Assembly (NCBI GenBank): GCA_037953745.1
Contig: JBAKBP010013170.1
Coordinates: 1-64,000 of the forward strand
Origin: Lithodes maja
Taxonomy: Eukaryota; Arthropoda; Malacostraca; Decapoda; Lithodidae
Direction: 5' to 3'
DNA: 64,000 bases
A program made the translations under genes and the position numbers. This document shows positions 43,813 through 56,205 of this stretch, one piece after another. The notes beneath the pieces were generated by a model, which worked only from the letters and a program-made list of their open reading frames with translations, did no database searches and had not been told where the DNA came from. Numbering within the stretch: the first letter of the stretch is position 1; each line of letters starts with the position of its first letter.

Positions 43813-43940
43813 AAGTATATACTCAGGCACATACCCCATAGCTGTGGGTGGCCGACTGGAAACAGATACTATTCACTGCATATTAACCATTATAGACACA
43901 CCAAACTTTGTAAGCAACTACACTACAGGATGCTATTTAC

Positions 43941-44280
43941 TCCCTTCAGCACGATTACATAATTTTGTCTTTTTCTGGTTACCATAAAGTGATTTTCTTT
44001 AACTTATAGTCTACTTCTAGGACTCCAGGGGTAAGCACTATCTCAATAAATACTGTACATACATACTGTAGATAAATTTAAAGACCGAGTGCTCCACACA
44101 AAGAGTGATTTCGGTCTCACGTCATAATGGTGGCGCTCCAAGCAGCCCTCTTCAGGCTGCCTGGAGCGCTGCCATTAGGATATGAGACTATTTGAATATC
44201 ATAGGACCTTTATAAACTGCATAAAATCATCTATTGTTAGCCAGAATCAAAGGTAAAAAAGCATCATCGTGATGAAGGAG
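43941..44280. mobile_element. piggyBac-like MITE with internal LINE-derived hairpin
   Basis: The left end is CCCTTCAGCACGATTACA after TTAC/T. The right end is the complement-like CATCATCGTGATGAAGGAG followed by TTAA (44281-44284). Interior words such as CTGGTTACCA and CCAGAATCAAAGGTAAA are shared with 1111-1483. A near-palindrome occupies about 44119-44190. Confidence 0.6.
44055..44190. repeat. Head-to-head 3' ends of a second LINE family forming a hairpin
   Basis: The two arms, read outward, each resemble a LINE C-terminus (W-S-A-x-I, then stop) followed by a TGAGAC-type 3' UTR. They pair around CTCTTCA with arms of about 34 nt (GGCGCTCCA, GCAGCC and complements). The minus-strand arm continues into a UTR matching 60845-60925 and 62440-62600. 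Confidence 0.5.
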
Positions 44281-44284
44281 TTAA

Positions 44285-44785
44285 AAACAAATATTCAAGA
44301 AGTCAACTACAATAGTCTCTACTGCATATTTATCATTATAGACAAACCAAACTTTGTATGCAACTACACTACAGGAAGGTATTTAAGGGTAAGCAAACCT
44401 GAGCCGAGGGTACTGGTGGTTCCACAGTTATAAGTATCATTCTAATAACTAAACTAGATCACCAAATAATATCTTAGTCTTTGGTGAATCAACATCTGTA
44501 AGGAAGTAACAAAAACAATGAATGAAATACTTTGAGAAATAAATAAAACAAAATGAAATACACAATACTATACATAATATGCAAAGTAAGTGAGTGAATT
44601 AGATTGTGAAGGTGTGTGAATTGTCCTTTTTTCTATATATTCTGTTTTAATTTCAAAACTAGTTGAAGTGAAGATATGCAACATCTATTTAACATATAAT
44701 TTTGCAAGACAATGTCAGTAGGCTAATCTAGGGATAAAGAACTTTCACTAAAGTAACTAAAACATTATGAGAGCAGTGAGCTGTC
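44285..44785. other. AT-rich intron sequence
   Basis: A short stretch at 44290-44400 repeats words seen at 43860-43935 (CTACACTACAGGA, TGCATATTAACCATTATAGAC). No gene recognised. Confidence 0.55.
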
Positions 44786-44788
44786 TAA

Positions 44789-45010
44789 AGGTGCATCCAC
44801 ACTGACAATAAAACATGTTTGCAACACAAAATACAACATAGTAGGCAACAACATATGAAGTTGTTAATGATACAGTGTTGCAGACATGTTGGTACTACAC
44901 ATTAGTACCAACATGTCTGCAACACTGTATCATTAACAACTTAATAGTTGTTGCCTACTACGTTGTATTTTGTGTTGCAAACATGTTTTGTTGCCAGTGT
45001 GGACGCACCT
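44789..45010. mobile_element. 222-bp Harbinger-like hairpin MITE
   Basis: The element is an almost complete inverted repeat: AGGTGCATCCACACTG at the left end, CAGTGTGGACGCACCT at the right end, with arms of about 105 bp. These meet near 44900 (TTGGTACTA...TAGTACCAA). TAA flanks both sides (44786-44788 and 45011-45013), the 3-bp TWA duplication typical of PIF/Harbinger. No coding capacity. Confidence 0.85.
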
Positions 45011-45013
45011 TAA

Positions 45014-45463
45014 TACACTATAGTCCATAAGCCAGGTCCAAAAAGTTAGGAATCAGAATCTTGCAAAGGGGGCAAAATTTAAGAAAAGTTCCAATATATG
45101 GTTAGAAAGTGATAAATAGTATATTCTCTTCCAAAAGGTAAAATTGTACCTCAAAATAACTTCTTCATATCAGTACAAGCAATGCAAATTAAATTAATTA
45201 TTATAATTAGTTCTTTCTAGTGTTTTTGTTTTTTCCATTCTGGCCCATAAACTAATACTGTAGTCAATAATAAAGCAGTTGGTCTAAAATGAAGTACGAT
45301 GTTCTATCATTAGCATAGCATAGTGAGTTGAGCATCTTTATGTTGGGTTTAATAGCATACCAAATTATAGAACACAATCTTGTGTCAACTTCAGTACTGT
45401 AGCCTATTATTATTAAAATAGGGATTCGCACCAAGCCTAAAAAGACTATGTTGGCACCAAAAG
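45014..45463. other. AT-rich intron sequence
   Basis: No gene, repeat ends or LINE homology recognised before the I-like LINE begins. Confidence 0.55.
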
Positions 45464-45552
45464 AAACTTTGTGGAAAAAAAAAAAAACATCGGAGGTGTT
45501 GTGGGGCAGGGCGCACTACGGAGTAGAGGAGAAGAAGACTAGGAAACACTAA

Positions 45553-48500
45553 TTAAAGAAGCTGAAGGAGACGGGTATGGAGGAGAAACCGCATAAGACG
45601 TGGGAGGGAGAAAGTGGGGGACTCTCCGAGCATATCGGCTAAGACAAGGGGGCGATTAAGGGAGGATATGAAGGGGAATGCCTGCCGTCGGGCATTGGAG
45701 AAACGCGGACAGTCGATCAGGAGATGCTGGACAGACACTGGAATATGGCAGCAAGGACAGAGCGTGGGGACATCACAGGACATCAAATGACCATGCGTGA
45801 GCCTGGTGTGGCCGAGCCGAAGACGGGCTAGAGCGGTCTCCCATCGACGATTGCGATGAGAGGAAGACTTCCAAGGGAGGACGGAAGGTTTGACAGAACG
45901 CAGTTTGACATCAGACACCCTCATGGAGGTCCATTCGTCCTGCCAGCGCTGACGTAGTAATTGAGTAACACGTGGGAAGTAATCAGATGCAGGAATACGT
46001 CGTGGCACGAGTCGGTGAGAGGTAATAGCAGAGCGGGCGAAAAAATCAACCCGCTCATTGCCAGGCACTCCAACATGACTCGGGACCCAACAGAAAGACA
46101 GGGACTTCAATTTAGTAGCGATGCGGAACAACCATTCTTGAATCTCCAGCACTAAGGGGTTAACAGCGGGAAGAGACTGAATACTCTGAAGAGCACTAAG
46201 GGAGTCACTAAAAATTACAAAGGTATGCAGGTGTGAAAAAAAAAATAGTACGTAGGGCAAATAAAATAGCAAATAACTCGGCCGTAAAGACACTAGCACA
46301 TGATTGGATGTGACGTTGGAAGGTCCGGTCCGGGAACACAACCGCAAACCCTGTACCGGCGGAGGTCTTGGAACCATCAGTGTACACTGGAACGGCTGAA
46401 GAGTGGCGTAGCAGATGTTCCGTAAACTGAGCATAAAGCAACTGTGGGGTTGAAGAGGCCTTAGAGGGGGGGAGGGCAGCTGTACAAACGGTAGGGCGAG
46501 GGAGTAGCCATGGGGGGAACTCCGACTGTCGGAGGGGTAGCACCGATGGAATGGGAAAAGAGAAGGAGGCCAGTAAAGCAGAGACCCGACCGGGGAACGA
46601 AGTAGCAGACACTGATGGGGCTAAGCCGCAAGCCGTGGGAGGAAAACCAGCCGAACTGTGTTGCAGAAGGCGAAGATGACATCGAAGGGTCAGTTTATCC
46701 CGCCTGGATGATAGCGGTGGGACACCTGACTCAGCATAAAGGCTAATAACCGGAGTAGAGCGAAAAGCCCCTAGCGACAAGCGCAGACCGTGATGGTGAA
46801 GGGAGTCTAGGCGCTTAAGGTTTGTACGCGCAGCGGAGGCATATACCTGGCAGCCATAATCGATCTTGGAGAGAATAAGCGTTGTATGGAGGCGCAGAAG
46901 AGTCGTCCGGTCCGCACCCCAAGACAAGTGGCTAAGGGTTTGTAAGAGTTGAAGCCGTCGGGTGGTGGAGGTCAGTAACGAAGTAATGTGCGGGTACCAT
47001 GTCAACCGAGTATCGAAAATGAGACCTAAGAATGGAGCTGAGGACCTGTAAGGCAGAGGGCGGTTATACAACGTAAGAACAGGATGCGGGACTGTATGGC
47101 GTTTTGTGAAGATGACGGCACAAGATTTCGAGGGCGAAAACCGAAAACCATGGGCCGTAGCCCACTGCGCAGCCGCATCAATGGCCTGCTGCATGAGATG
47201 TTGTAGGGCAGCGATATCCAAACCCACAGCGTAAATAGCGAAGTCGTCCACATACAAAGAAGCACGGACACCAAGAGGGAGGGAAGAAATAATACCATTA
47301 ATAGCTAGGATAAAAAGGATGGTACTAAGAACACAACCCTGTGGGACACCGTCGTGTTGGGGGTATGTTCGTGAGAATGTATTCTGAAGCTTGACTCGGA
47401 AAGTACGATCACGGAGAAAGTTCTGCAAGAATACCGCCATGTTGCCAGACACACCAGAACGTAAAAGGGTACGAAGGATGTTGTATTTCCAGGCAGTATC
47501 ATACGCTTTTTCAAGATCGAAGAATACAGCTAAAACCGACTTAGTGTCCGAAAAGGCATCGCGGATAGAAGTCGCCAATCTCAATAATGGGTCCAAAGTA
47601 CTACGGCCCTTGCGAAAGCCATATTGAAAAGGTGACAGGATGCTTCTTGATTCCAGGAGCCACATTAAGCGGGAGTGAACCATGCGTTCTAATAATTTGC
47701 CGACACAACTGACCAGGGCAATGGGACGGTAATCTGCTGGTGCATGGCCCGACTTACCCGGCTTAAGGAATGGGAGAAGGATGGCATGTCTCCACTCAGC
47801 CGGAAAAAAGCCTGTGGACCACAGACGGTTGTAGATGGATAAGAGAAAGCCAAGCGCAGGTGGAGATAAGTGCTTCAGCATCAAGTAATGGACACCGTCA
47901 GGGCCTTCACATGTATCCTTACAGGCTCCCAGGCTAGACTCAAGCTCAGCCCGGGAGAAGGGGGCATTGAAAAACTGATCAGATGATAAGGCGAAGTCAA
48001 GTCGCCTAAGTTCAGAACGGCGTTTATGCATCTGGAAGGAGGGCGGGAGATGGGAGCCAGTGCTAACATCACTGAAATGTTGTCCCAACATATTGGCCAC
48101 CAGAGACGGATCGCCCACAATGCCAGCGTTGGTATGGAGGACTGGGGCCGGCGTAGGCGCATGTTTCCCTGCAATCTTCCTGACGCGAGCCCAGACTTGC
48201 GGAACAGGTGTATCTGCGTTGATAGTAGAGGCATACGACATCCAGCTATATTTTTTAGCAGAGCGGATTGTACGACGGAAGACGGCATTAGCCTGTTTGA
48301 AAAGAGTATACGCATCCCGCTCATATGGAGAGCCTTTTTTCCGACGGAAACTCTTCCACTTGGCTCTTTTATTGCGTAAAGCCGAAGTGCACTGAGCAGT
48401 CCACCACGGTACACACTTAGAAGACATACTCCGAGTGGTGCGTGGAATACAAGTATAGGCAGCATGGAGCACAAACATCAGGAAACTGGTAAGCATGGCA

Positions 48501-49240
48501 TCAGGGTCCGGGAAAGCAGGGGTCGGATTAGACGGAACGGCGAGATCAGCGAAAGATGTCCAGTCGGCACGATCGAAACACCAACGGGGAGGGCGTGGCA
48601 CTGGGGAGTAAGACGTAGGGGAGAGGACAATCGGGAAGTGGTCAGTCTCACAGTAATCATTAAAGACCTGCCAAGTAAAATCCAAGGATAGTGTAGGGGA
48701 ACACAGAGACAAGTCAATACATGAGAAGGTACGGGTGCCGCTATCAAAATGCGTAGAGGAACCAGTGTTTAAAAGAAATAAATCGTGTGTACGAATCAGA
48801 GCCTCAAGGGAACGACCCCGTGTATTAACGGTAGAGTCACCCCACAGGGAATGCCTGCAATTAAAATCCCCTAAAAGGAGGAAAGGTGGAGGTAATAGAG
48901 AAAGGATCCTGTTTAATTCTGGAACATCGAGCGGGATCGAGGGGGAAAGGTATATGGAAACTACTGTAAGCCAGCGTGAAAGGAACACTCTGGCAAACGT
49001 GCATTTAAGAGAGGTACGGATAGTTAACGGAGACACTGGGACATCAAGATGTACGAGGAGGCAAGTAGCATACTGGGATTGGGGAGAACTTATATAGGAG
49101 TAAAAAGGTATTGGGGAGGGGGCATTAGATAAACGCGATTCTTGTAAACTAATAACAAGTGGGCTAAACCTAGAGATAAGGTAACGAAGATCAACACGAT
49201 GTGCTGCAAAACTACGAATGTTCCATTGTAAAATGGACAT
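45553..49240 (-). pseudogene. I-like LINE ORF2: endonuclease, RT, RNase H (one frame break)
   Basis: From the methionine at 49240 (MSILQWNIRSF) the frame is open to 46208. Endonuclease motifs are SLQESRL, LLGDFNCRHSLWG and TDHFPIVL. RT motifs are GPDGVHYLML, FFDLEKAYDTAWK, GVPQGCVLSTILF and the catalytic LYVDDFAIYA. RNase H begins with VPVYTDGSKTSAGTG and TAELFAILFAL. Its remainder (FVIFSDSLSALQSI, then WVPSHVGVPGNERVD) lies in another frame ending at 45553, followed by a zinc-binding-like HxxxxC tail. The break falls at a 10-base A-run (46236-46245), so it may be a real indel or a sequencing artefact. With that single base restored the ORF would have about 1230 codons. Confidence 0.88.
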
Positions 49241-49438
49241 TATAAAGACAAAAAAGATGAAAAAGAAGACGCGTACAAGAGGGAAGAAAAGACGTACACT
49301 ATATACAACATATTTACAAAAGACAGGTAACACCGTGGGTGGAAAATATAGCCAAGAGAGGCTAACGATGGGAAATAAGAGCAGGAATTGGAGAAGACGT
49401 TGAAGGGGAAGACTGGAAACCGGGGGGCATAGGGAGGT

Positions 49439-51536
49439 CTAACAGAGAAAGAGGAGAGGAAGGAGGAGGGCCGGAAGAGGGAGGAAGGACGGACGGCGGG
49501 TGGGAAGAGAAGGAAGAGGGGGAGGGTCAGGAGGAGGAAGAGGAGGAGGGCCCGGAGGAAGGCCAGAAGGGGGAGTGGAGGAAGAGGACGGGGCAGGGGA
49601 AGGCGGGAGAGGGGTAGGGGGGAGAGAAGAGGGGGTAGGATGAACTTCGGCGTGAACAGTAGAAGGTGGTGGGTGGGAAGAACGGATAAATTCGTCAATC
49701 TGAGGTAGGGTTTCGTAGGAGAAATCTAGGGATGCAGGGACGGGAGGAGGAGGAGACTGGACGGAGAGAGGAGAAAGGGAAACAGAAGGAGAAGGAGGCG
49801 ACTTCTTCTTCTTCTCGCAGGGACTTGAGCACCGCACATCACGGAGACCACCCTTACGTTTAAAAGAGGAAGCGGGCGAGGAAGAACGGAGCACAGGAGC
49901 CCGTTTGGTAGAGGAGAAGGGAAGTTTAGAGCGAGTAGGAGATTTGGGGCGACTAGAAGAGGAAGATGACGGAGAACGGGGGGGAGGCTTGGAACGGTGA
50001 GAGCGTGGAGGGAGACTAGAAGAGGAGGAACAAGGAAGAGAGCAAGAGGAAGGGGCAGAAGTAGGAGAAGGACTGAGAACAGAGAAAGTGTTAGACAAAG
50101 GGACAGAAAAGGAAGAGACGGAAGGACGAACGGAGGAGACTGAAGAGGAGGAAGGAGAAAATCCAGGAGAAGCACCGGGAGAAGGAAGGGAGGCAGATGA
50201 CGAAACTGGTGCGACCGGGGGGACGGAGGGAGCGGAGGCGGTGGAAGGAACCGAGGAACCAGAAAAAGGGGGGGGCGTGGTAGAGGGAGGCAAAGAAGAG
50301 GAGGGAGGAGACAGTCTTGGAAAATGACTGAGGGGTGAAGCCCAAGCGACGAGCCTCTTGGCGGGCTGCGGTGAGCGTAAGGCCGTGTCTCGCTTTGAGG
50401 ACAGCAACCTCAGACTCGAACAGATGAATGGGGCAAATCTTAGAGTCGGCCGAATGAGACCCGCGGCAATTAAGGCAGAACTGGGACGTTGACTGACATT
50501 CGCCAACGGCATGTCCGGACTGCGCACAGCGCGGGCAGAGTGGGCTCTCAGCGGCTGTACGGCAGAACTTAGCCGGGTGGCCGAAACGCCAGCAGCTGCG
50601 ACACTGGAGTGGACGGGGAAGAGACGCAGTCACGGGGAGGCGAGTACCACCGACAATAACATGGGCAGGAAGGGAAAGTCCATTAAAAGAGATCTTGGCA
50701 ATGTTAGCGGGATGGCGGCGAAGGTCGCGAGGAGGGATAGTGTAGCACACCACACTAACCACCTTGTGGTCTTGAGCGACAACGATGTCCTTGACGAGGT
50801 CGGCGCAATCCGCGAAAGGACGACCCCCGAGACGGATGGAAGCGGGGATCAGGACAGTCCCTGTACAGGAGTTGAGTCGTTGATCTTTTTGAGCCGGGAT
50901 GGGGGTGCCAGAACAATCGACGAAAGAGGACATAGCAGTAGCCTGAAGTTCGTTTTGGACGGTAACAAGACAGGAGGCATCATGGCGGGAGTGGAAGGTG
51001 ACGTCCTTTCCCACCTGTTGAAGGAGACGCAGGTGGAAGAGGAGGTCATCACCGGCTAGAGGCGCAGAAGCAGGGATGGAGAACAACTTAGTAAAGGAAG
51101 GAGGTGCAAAGAGAGAGGACATAGGGAGGACCGAGGAGCGAGGACGAGAAGAGGACGAAACTGGAGAAGAAGAGGAAAGAGAACGAGGGAGGGAGGGCAG
51201 AAAAGGGTCGAGGGTGACAAGACTAAAGGGAGAAGAGGAAGAAGAGGAAGATGCAGAAATAACTACAGGAGAGGAGATGAAATCCTGGGTAGTGGAGGGC
51301 GGAAAAAGACGTGACGAAGACGGAAGGGTAGGAGAAGGATTCGGAACGGTAATGGACGAGAGGGACGAGCGACGACCGAGGGATAGTTCAGCGGGCCGGT
51401 CAAGAGCACCCAAAACCATCCCCGACTCACTGTGCTCCCGCGGTGAACCGGACTGACAGCCAGACAACAGACCCCCAAGTGGCAGGCTGCATGCCACAAG
51501 GGGCTCACTCACCGGAACCACTAAAGCAGAAGCCAT
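49439..51536 (-). pseudogene. I-like LINE ORF1, zinc-knuckle RNA-binding protein (one frame change)
   Basis: From the methionine at 51536 (MASALVVPV) the protein has a serine-rich N-terminus, a globular middle and three cysteine/histidine knuckles: CRSCWRFGHPAKFC, CPRCAQSGHAVGEC, and CLNCRGSHSADSKIC. The ORF1 protein would coat the element RNA. Past ARRLGFTPQSFSK near 50310-50330 the plausible frame shifts. A proline/serine-rich tail with a basic patch (RSHRSKPPPRS, CEKKKKSPP) continues to 49439. Whether the shift is decay or natural is unclear. ORF2 starts about 200 bp downstream. Confidence 0.8.
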
Positions 51537-52349
51537 AAACAGGGAAGAACAGGGAAAAAAGCATAAGTCGTCACCATAGCAAGAGAAAAGGGGGTAAAGC
51601 ATGGAAGAAGATACTGCGGTTACCAGGTGCCCCTGGCAACGAAAGGGAGAAAGACCTCCGCAGGGCCACGAAACCCAGAATGCGGCCAATTGAGATGGGA
51701 CAGGTCTCGGCTTTGAGCTAGGGACCTTGTACAACCCGGGCATTTGTCCTGCAGCTTTGTCCCACGGAGAACGGGGCCGGCGTAGTCACCTGACACACCC
51801 ACTGGGAAGAGAGAAGAGAGTCAGAAACCCCAAAGCAACCCTATAGTGCCTATCCTCCAGCAACGAGCCTTGCGAGCCCTGGCCGGCAGCACCTGTCGCC
51901 AGGTGGACTCTGCCAACTCAGCAGTGATCAGAGACACCAAGGCGAAGCCCTAAGGAAACTAGAACCTCCGAAGCAGTTAAAGAGAAAGGAAGGAAGCAAA
52001 CAGGGAAGTCAACCGGAAGGGAAGGGAGGGACGGGACCACAAAAGTTCAAGGGTGGGAGACCGGCCTCTGATGGCAGCCCCAGGAGAAAGCGGAAGAGGG
52101 AAAAAAGAAAACTAGAAAGGAGGAGAAAGAAAAGGACATGACAAAATTAGTTGGAGGTGATAGGGAGAGCGGCCAAGAACCTTGGCCGCCCCACCTACAA
52201 GCCCGGAAGCCCCAAAACGGCGGCAACGAGTCATGTGGCAAGGGGGTACTGTAGCCTACAGTATATAGAAACAGAGCCATTTATAGGAAGAATCGTGCTT
52301 ATTTTCTTACATTACCGCAATATTACTTTATAGGTTTAAAACTTTGTGG

Positions 52350-52561
52350 GACGGGGGTGTTTTAGGTCCAAATTTTGTTGATCTCTCGCATGATCAAATT
52401 TGGTTACTTGCCCTATAATCCCTTAATGCCCTTGCCCTTAAATCATTACATAATTACCATAAGTTGATATTACTTACAGTTTCTTTCTTACAGTAGATCC
52501 TCTGGAAAAAGGCAAACTATGCCTGTGTATCCAGCTCAGTACCAGTACTTGCACTGCTGCG
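52350..52561. other. Sequence between LINEs, probably includes the CR1-like 3' end
   Basis: The 3' end of the CR1-like LINE probably lies near 52500, where GGCATAGTTTGCC-type sequence is read on the minus strand, but I cannot place it exactly. Confidence 0.4.
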
Positions 52562-52577
52562 GTCGTTCACGGTGTTG

Positions 52578-53086
52578 TTGTTCCCCAAGCTGCCTGGCCG
52601 AACAGCCCCAAGGCCCCGAGCAAGGCCAAGGCCATAACCGAGCGCCCCCACAGAACCCTCCCTGCCGACCACAATAAAGCCTGGGTGACCGAAGCCACTC
52701 CATGGCGGGGAGCTGAGGAGGGTGCAGAAACGCCCGGGAAACCAAAGCCCCACCCAGGGCCCTGTGCCCCTCAGCAATTATGAAGAGAAAGTTGAGGGGC
52801 AAGGGAAAAATGTGACGCTTTGGCTTCCAATCTTGGTAGATTGGAGGTCAATCCACGTAAAAGACGCCGTCACTTGAGATCTAGAAAATATATAAGTTAA
52901 AGGAACAGCCAGAGAAAGCTATGGGTATGGCAGAGATCGCTCAGTTCTCACTCTGATAGACCAGCCCATCACCACATGACTAGAACTCAATCCTCTCAGC
53001 ATCAGCTAGGAAAGGCCCTAGAAAGCCGCCTTTGGCTGGGGGATAGCTCCCCTATTTCAACCCCTTTCGGGGTCGGGCACCCGCCC
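52578..53086 (-). mobile_element. SINE-like repeat copy 2 inserted in CR1-like LINE
   Basis: A 509-bp copy of the repeat at 39011-39538, same orientation. It is flanked by GTCGTTCACGGTGTTG on both sides (52562-52577 and 53087-53102), a 16-bp target duplication. Its 5' end is again GGGCGGGTGCCC, which shows that this is the true 5' terminus. Confidence 0.85.
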
Positions 53087-53102
53087 GTCGTTCACGGTGT
53101 TG

Positions 53103-56100
53103 GCGGCGGCGGTAGCAGACGCAACATTTTTACTATTCTTTATTTTTGTTTTATAATCAAACTTCAAATCTTGTCTTCCCCATGCTTTATCAAGATTACT
53201 TTCAAACTCCCTTATTGATTCGGAATCGACTACATACTGGGGCAGTGCGTTCCACTCATTTACCACTATCACAAAATGAGTTCTTTGCCTTCTCAAGCCT
53301 ATTTCTTTCTTTGTAAATTTTCTTAGAGTGTCCTCTCGTTCTTGTTCCCTCCCGCATCAAGAAGATACCTTCACACACATCCTTATCGTACTTTCCTGAC
53401 ACTATCTTAAAAGTCTCTATCATATCCCCTCTCTTTCTCCTATATGCCAGTGTCGGAAGCCCCAGTGTCCTCAACCTCTGCTCATAGCCCGCGTTCTTCA
53501 ACGTTGGTACCAGCTTGCTAGCTCTCCTCTGCACTTTCTCCACTGCTTCTATATCCTTTACCATATATGGAGCCCACACCTAGTTCGCATATTCCAGGTG
53601 CGGCCAACCAGCGCTGTATAGAGATTCCTGAAGATTTCTTCGTAAAGTGTCACAAATGTCCTTATCAGCCCTACAATTCTATTGGCTTTGTTTATCTTTT
53701 CTGCTAAATGTTCTGAGAAATTTAACTTATTGTCTATCACTACTCCTATATCCTTTTCTGCACTCACTTCCTCCATCGCTTCATACATACTGTATCCTAC
53801 CTTGTCTATCTTGCTGGTCCCAATCCGCATGTACTTGCATTTTTTTGGATGAAAAGGCATTAACCAATGCTCAGACCATCCCTTCATGCCCTCCACATCT
53901 CCTTGAAGCAAACCCATATCTTCCTTACTCCTCACTCTTCTATACAGTTTAGTGTCATCCGCATACAGGTATACCTCACTTCCATTAGTTATAACTTCAG
54001 GCAAGTCGTTGATAAATATAACGAACAGCAGTGGTCCCAACACAGATTCCTGAGGTACCCCACTTGTAATTTCCCTCCACCCCGAGCCTATTCCATTCAC
54101 CAGTACCCTCTGTCTCCGATCTTTCAGGAAGGCTTCTATCCATTTCACACATTTTTCCCCTATATTATAGCTTCTAACTTTCTCTATTAACCTTTTATGT
54201 GGGACCTTATCGAAGGCCTTCATAAAATCGCAATATACCACGTCTATTACATCACCATCTTCTAGAATTTGCATCCAATCATCTACCACCTTAATTAGCT
54301 GTAGTACCGTCGACCTCCCCGGCAAGAATCCGAACTGTCTCCCACTGAAAAGTTGGTTTGACTTCATATGATCCATTATTCCTTCTCTAATTACCGTTTC
54401 CATTAGTTTACACACAACACTTGTCAAACTGACTGGTCTATAATTCCCTGGGTCATTTCTCTTTCCCTTCTTAAATATAGCTGTTATGTTCGCCTCTCTC
54501 CAGTCCATCGGGATTTGTCCTGTATTAAACGATACCTCAAATAACATTTTCAATGGCTCTACTAACATCTCCCCTCCTTCCTTTATGATTCTTGGGTGTA
54601 TCCCATCCGGTCCCGGTGACTTACTTCTGTTCATTTTTTCTATAGCCCTTCTTATTCTAGCATGGGAAAACTCTATTAGTTCTAGTGCCGGTGCCTGTTT
54701 GATGGGAATAGTAGGCACTGCATCCTCCGACTCCACTGTTAGTACCCCCCAAAGTATTTCCCCAGCACCTCTGCTTTCTCCTTATCTGTCTCCGCTCTAC
54801 TCCCATCATTCAACCCCCCTACCAGCTCTGGGATCCCTACTCTTCTTGTTAAGTTTTCCTGAATGTACTTCCAGAATATTTTTGGATTATCCTTCACATT
54901 TCTAGCTATCTCTCTCTCCCTCTCCTTCACCCCCCTCCTTGTTTCCCACCTTATTTTATTGTTTATTTGTCTGCGTTCCAGATCCACTTCCTTAGCCTCT
55001 ATACTAGACCCCCTGTTCTTTTTTAACAATTTTAATCTTTCCCACAATCGTTTCTTTCTTCTAATCAATATCCAAAGCTTTCTTTTCATTGGCAATTCTG
55101 GGTTAGTTCTTTTCCTCAATTTTGTTTTATCCTTATATTCCCTTACTGGTACACTTTTGGATACAGCATTCTCCAGTTTGACTCTAATTTTCCTCCACAT
55201 TCCTTCAGCGTCTTCACCGTTCAAGTATTCCCCCCAGTCAATGTCCAAACACCGTCTCAGCAGCTCATAATCTGCTCTATCATACATGTACATTTTTCTA
55301 TTGCTTCTATTATCCCTCTCTGATTTAATGTTACAACTAAAGCTTATACAGGCATGGTCACTACGACCTATAGGGCTATCCACATTAACATGTTCCACTA
55401 TATCCTCTTCATTGCTAAAAATCAAATCAAGTACACTCCCCTGCGTCCCATCTCTATATCTTGTCATCTCTACAATATGTTGCGTTAAAAAACAATCTCT
55501 CACTTTCTCTATAAACTTATTTTCCAGGCTACCCTGTCCCGCTGGAGTAGTACAATTTGCCCAGTTGATCCTTGGCAAATTGAAATCTCCAATCAAAATT
55601 TTATATTTGTTCTCTCTATTATCTATCTCCTCCATTGCTTTCAGTAGGTTATCATCCTCTCCCCTGCTATTATTTGGGCTATTATTAGAGGCAATTAGAA
55701 TTGATCCTCTTACACATTTGACTTCAATACACAAATACTTACAATACTGCTGTCTCATATCCACCTCATTAACCTTGAGCTCTTTTCTTACATAAATAAA
55801 CAGTCCTCTTCCAACCTCTGCTCTAATAGCATTTCTCTCATATAACTCAAAACCCTCCAAACTATATTCCACCAGTTCCCTTTCAATTCTAAAATGTTTT
55901 GGTCTTACTTCCTGTAGGGCTATGACATCAGGTTTTTCCTCTTCATCCTGCAACCTACATATCAGTTCTCTTTTCTTGTCCTGGGTAAACACATCCACAT
56001 TACTAAACATAATCCTTAATCCATCTACCATTCCTTCAGCAATTACACCATCCCGCTCCTCCAGTCTGTACCCTACTCCCCTGTTAGCACTACTGGGTCT

Positions 56101-56205
56101 GCCTCTTTGTCTCCTGTCTCTCCCTGTGATACCTCCACCCTGTTCTCCTCCTCCGTCACAACTCCCATCACATTCTCTCCCCTCCCTTCTACTCTTATAA
56201 ACCAC
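53103..56205 (-). pseudogene. CR1-like LINE ORF2: endonuclease and reverse transcriptase, several frameshifts
   Basis: The endonuclease frame runs from 56205 to 54739 (ALQEVRPKHF, ILIGDFNLPRINWAN, GRSDHACISF). It is broken at a C-run near 54745-54750. RT follows in another frame to 53558: SPGPDGIHPRIIKE, DFMKAFDKVPHKRL, SGVPQESVLGPLLF, and the catalytic YLYADDTKLY. Further shifts near 53565 and 53280 displace the C-terminal tail (VEKVQRRASKLVP, then YEQRLRTLGLPTLAYRRKRGDMI, then EWNALPQYVV). At least four frame breaks make it inactive. Confidence 0.85.

Larger units (their letters stand above)
45475..52338 (-). mobile_element. I-like LINE, near full length (6.9 kb, two ORFs)
   Basis: AAACTTTGTGG lies at 45464-45474 and 52339-52349, an 11-bp candidate target duplication bracketing the element. 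On the minus strand it has a leader, ORF1 with three zinc knuckles, ORF2 with endonuclease, RT and RNase H, and a 3' end finishing in a run of T rather than A. RNase H downstream of RT plus a zinc-knuckle ORF1 fits the I group; the exact clade is inference. Confidence 0.85.

Noticed and set aside
49439..51743. Serine/proline-rich and glutamate/arginine-rich host protein on either strand at 49-51.5 kb
   Set aside because: The minus-strand frame has three zinc knuckles and lies directly upstream of a LINE ORF2. The plus-strand acidic frames are its complement.
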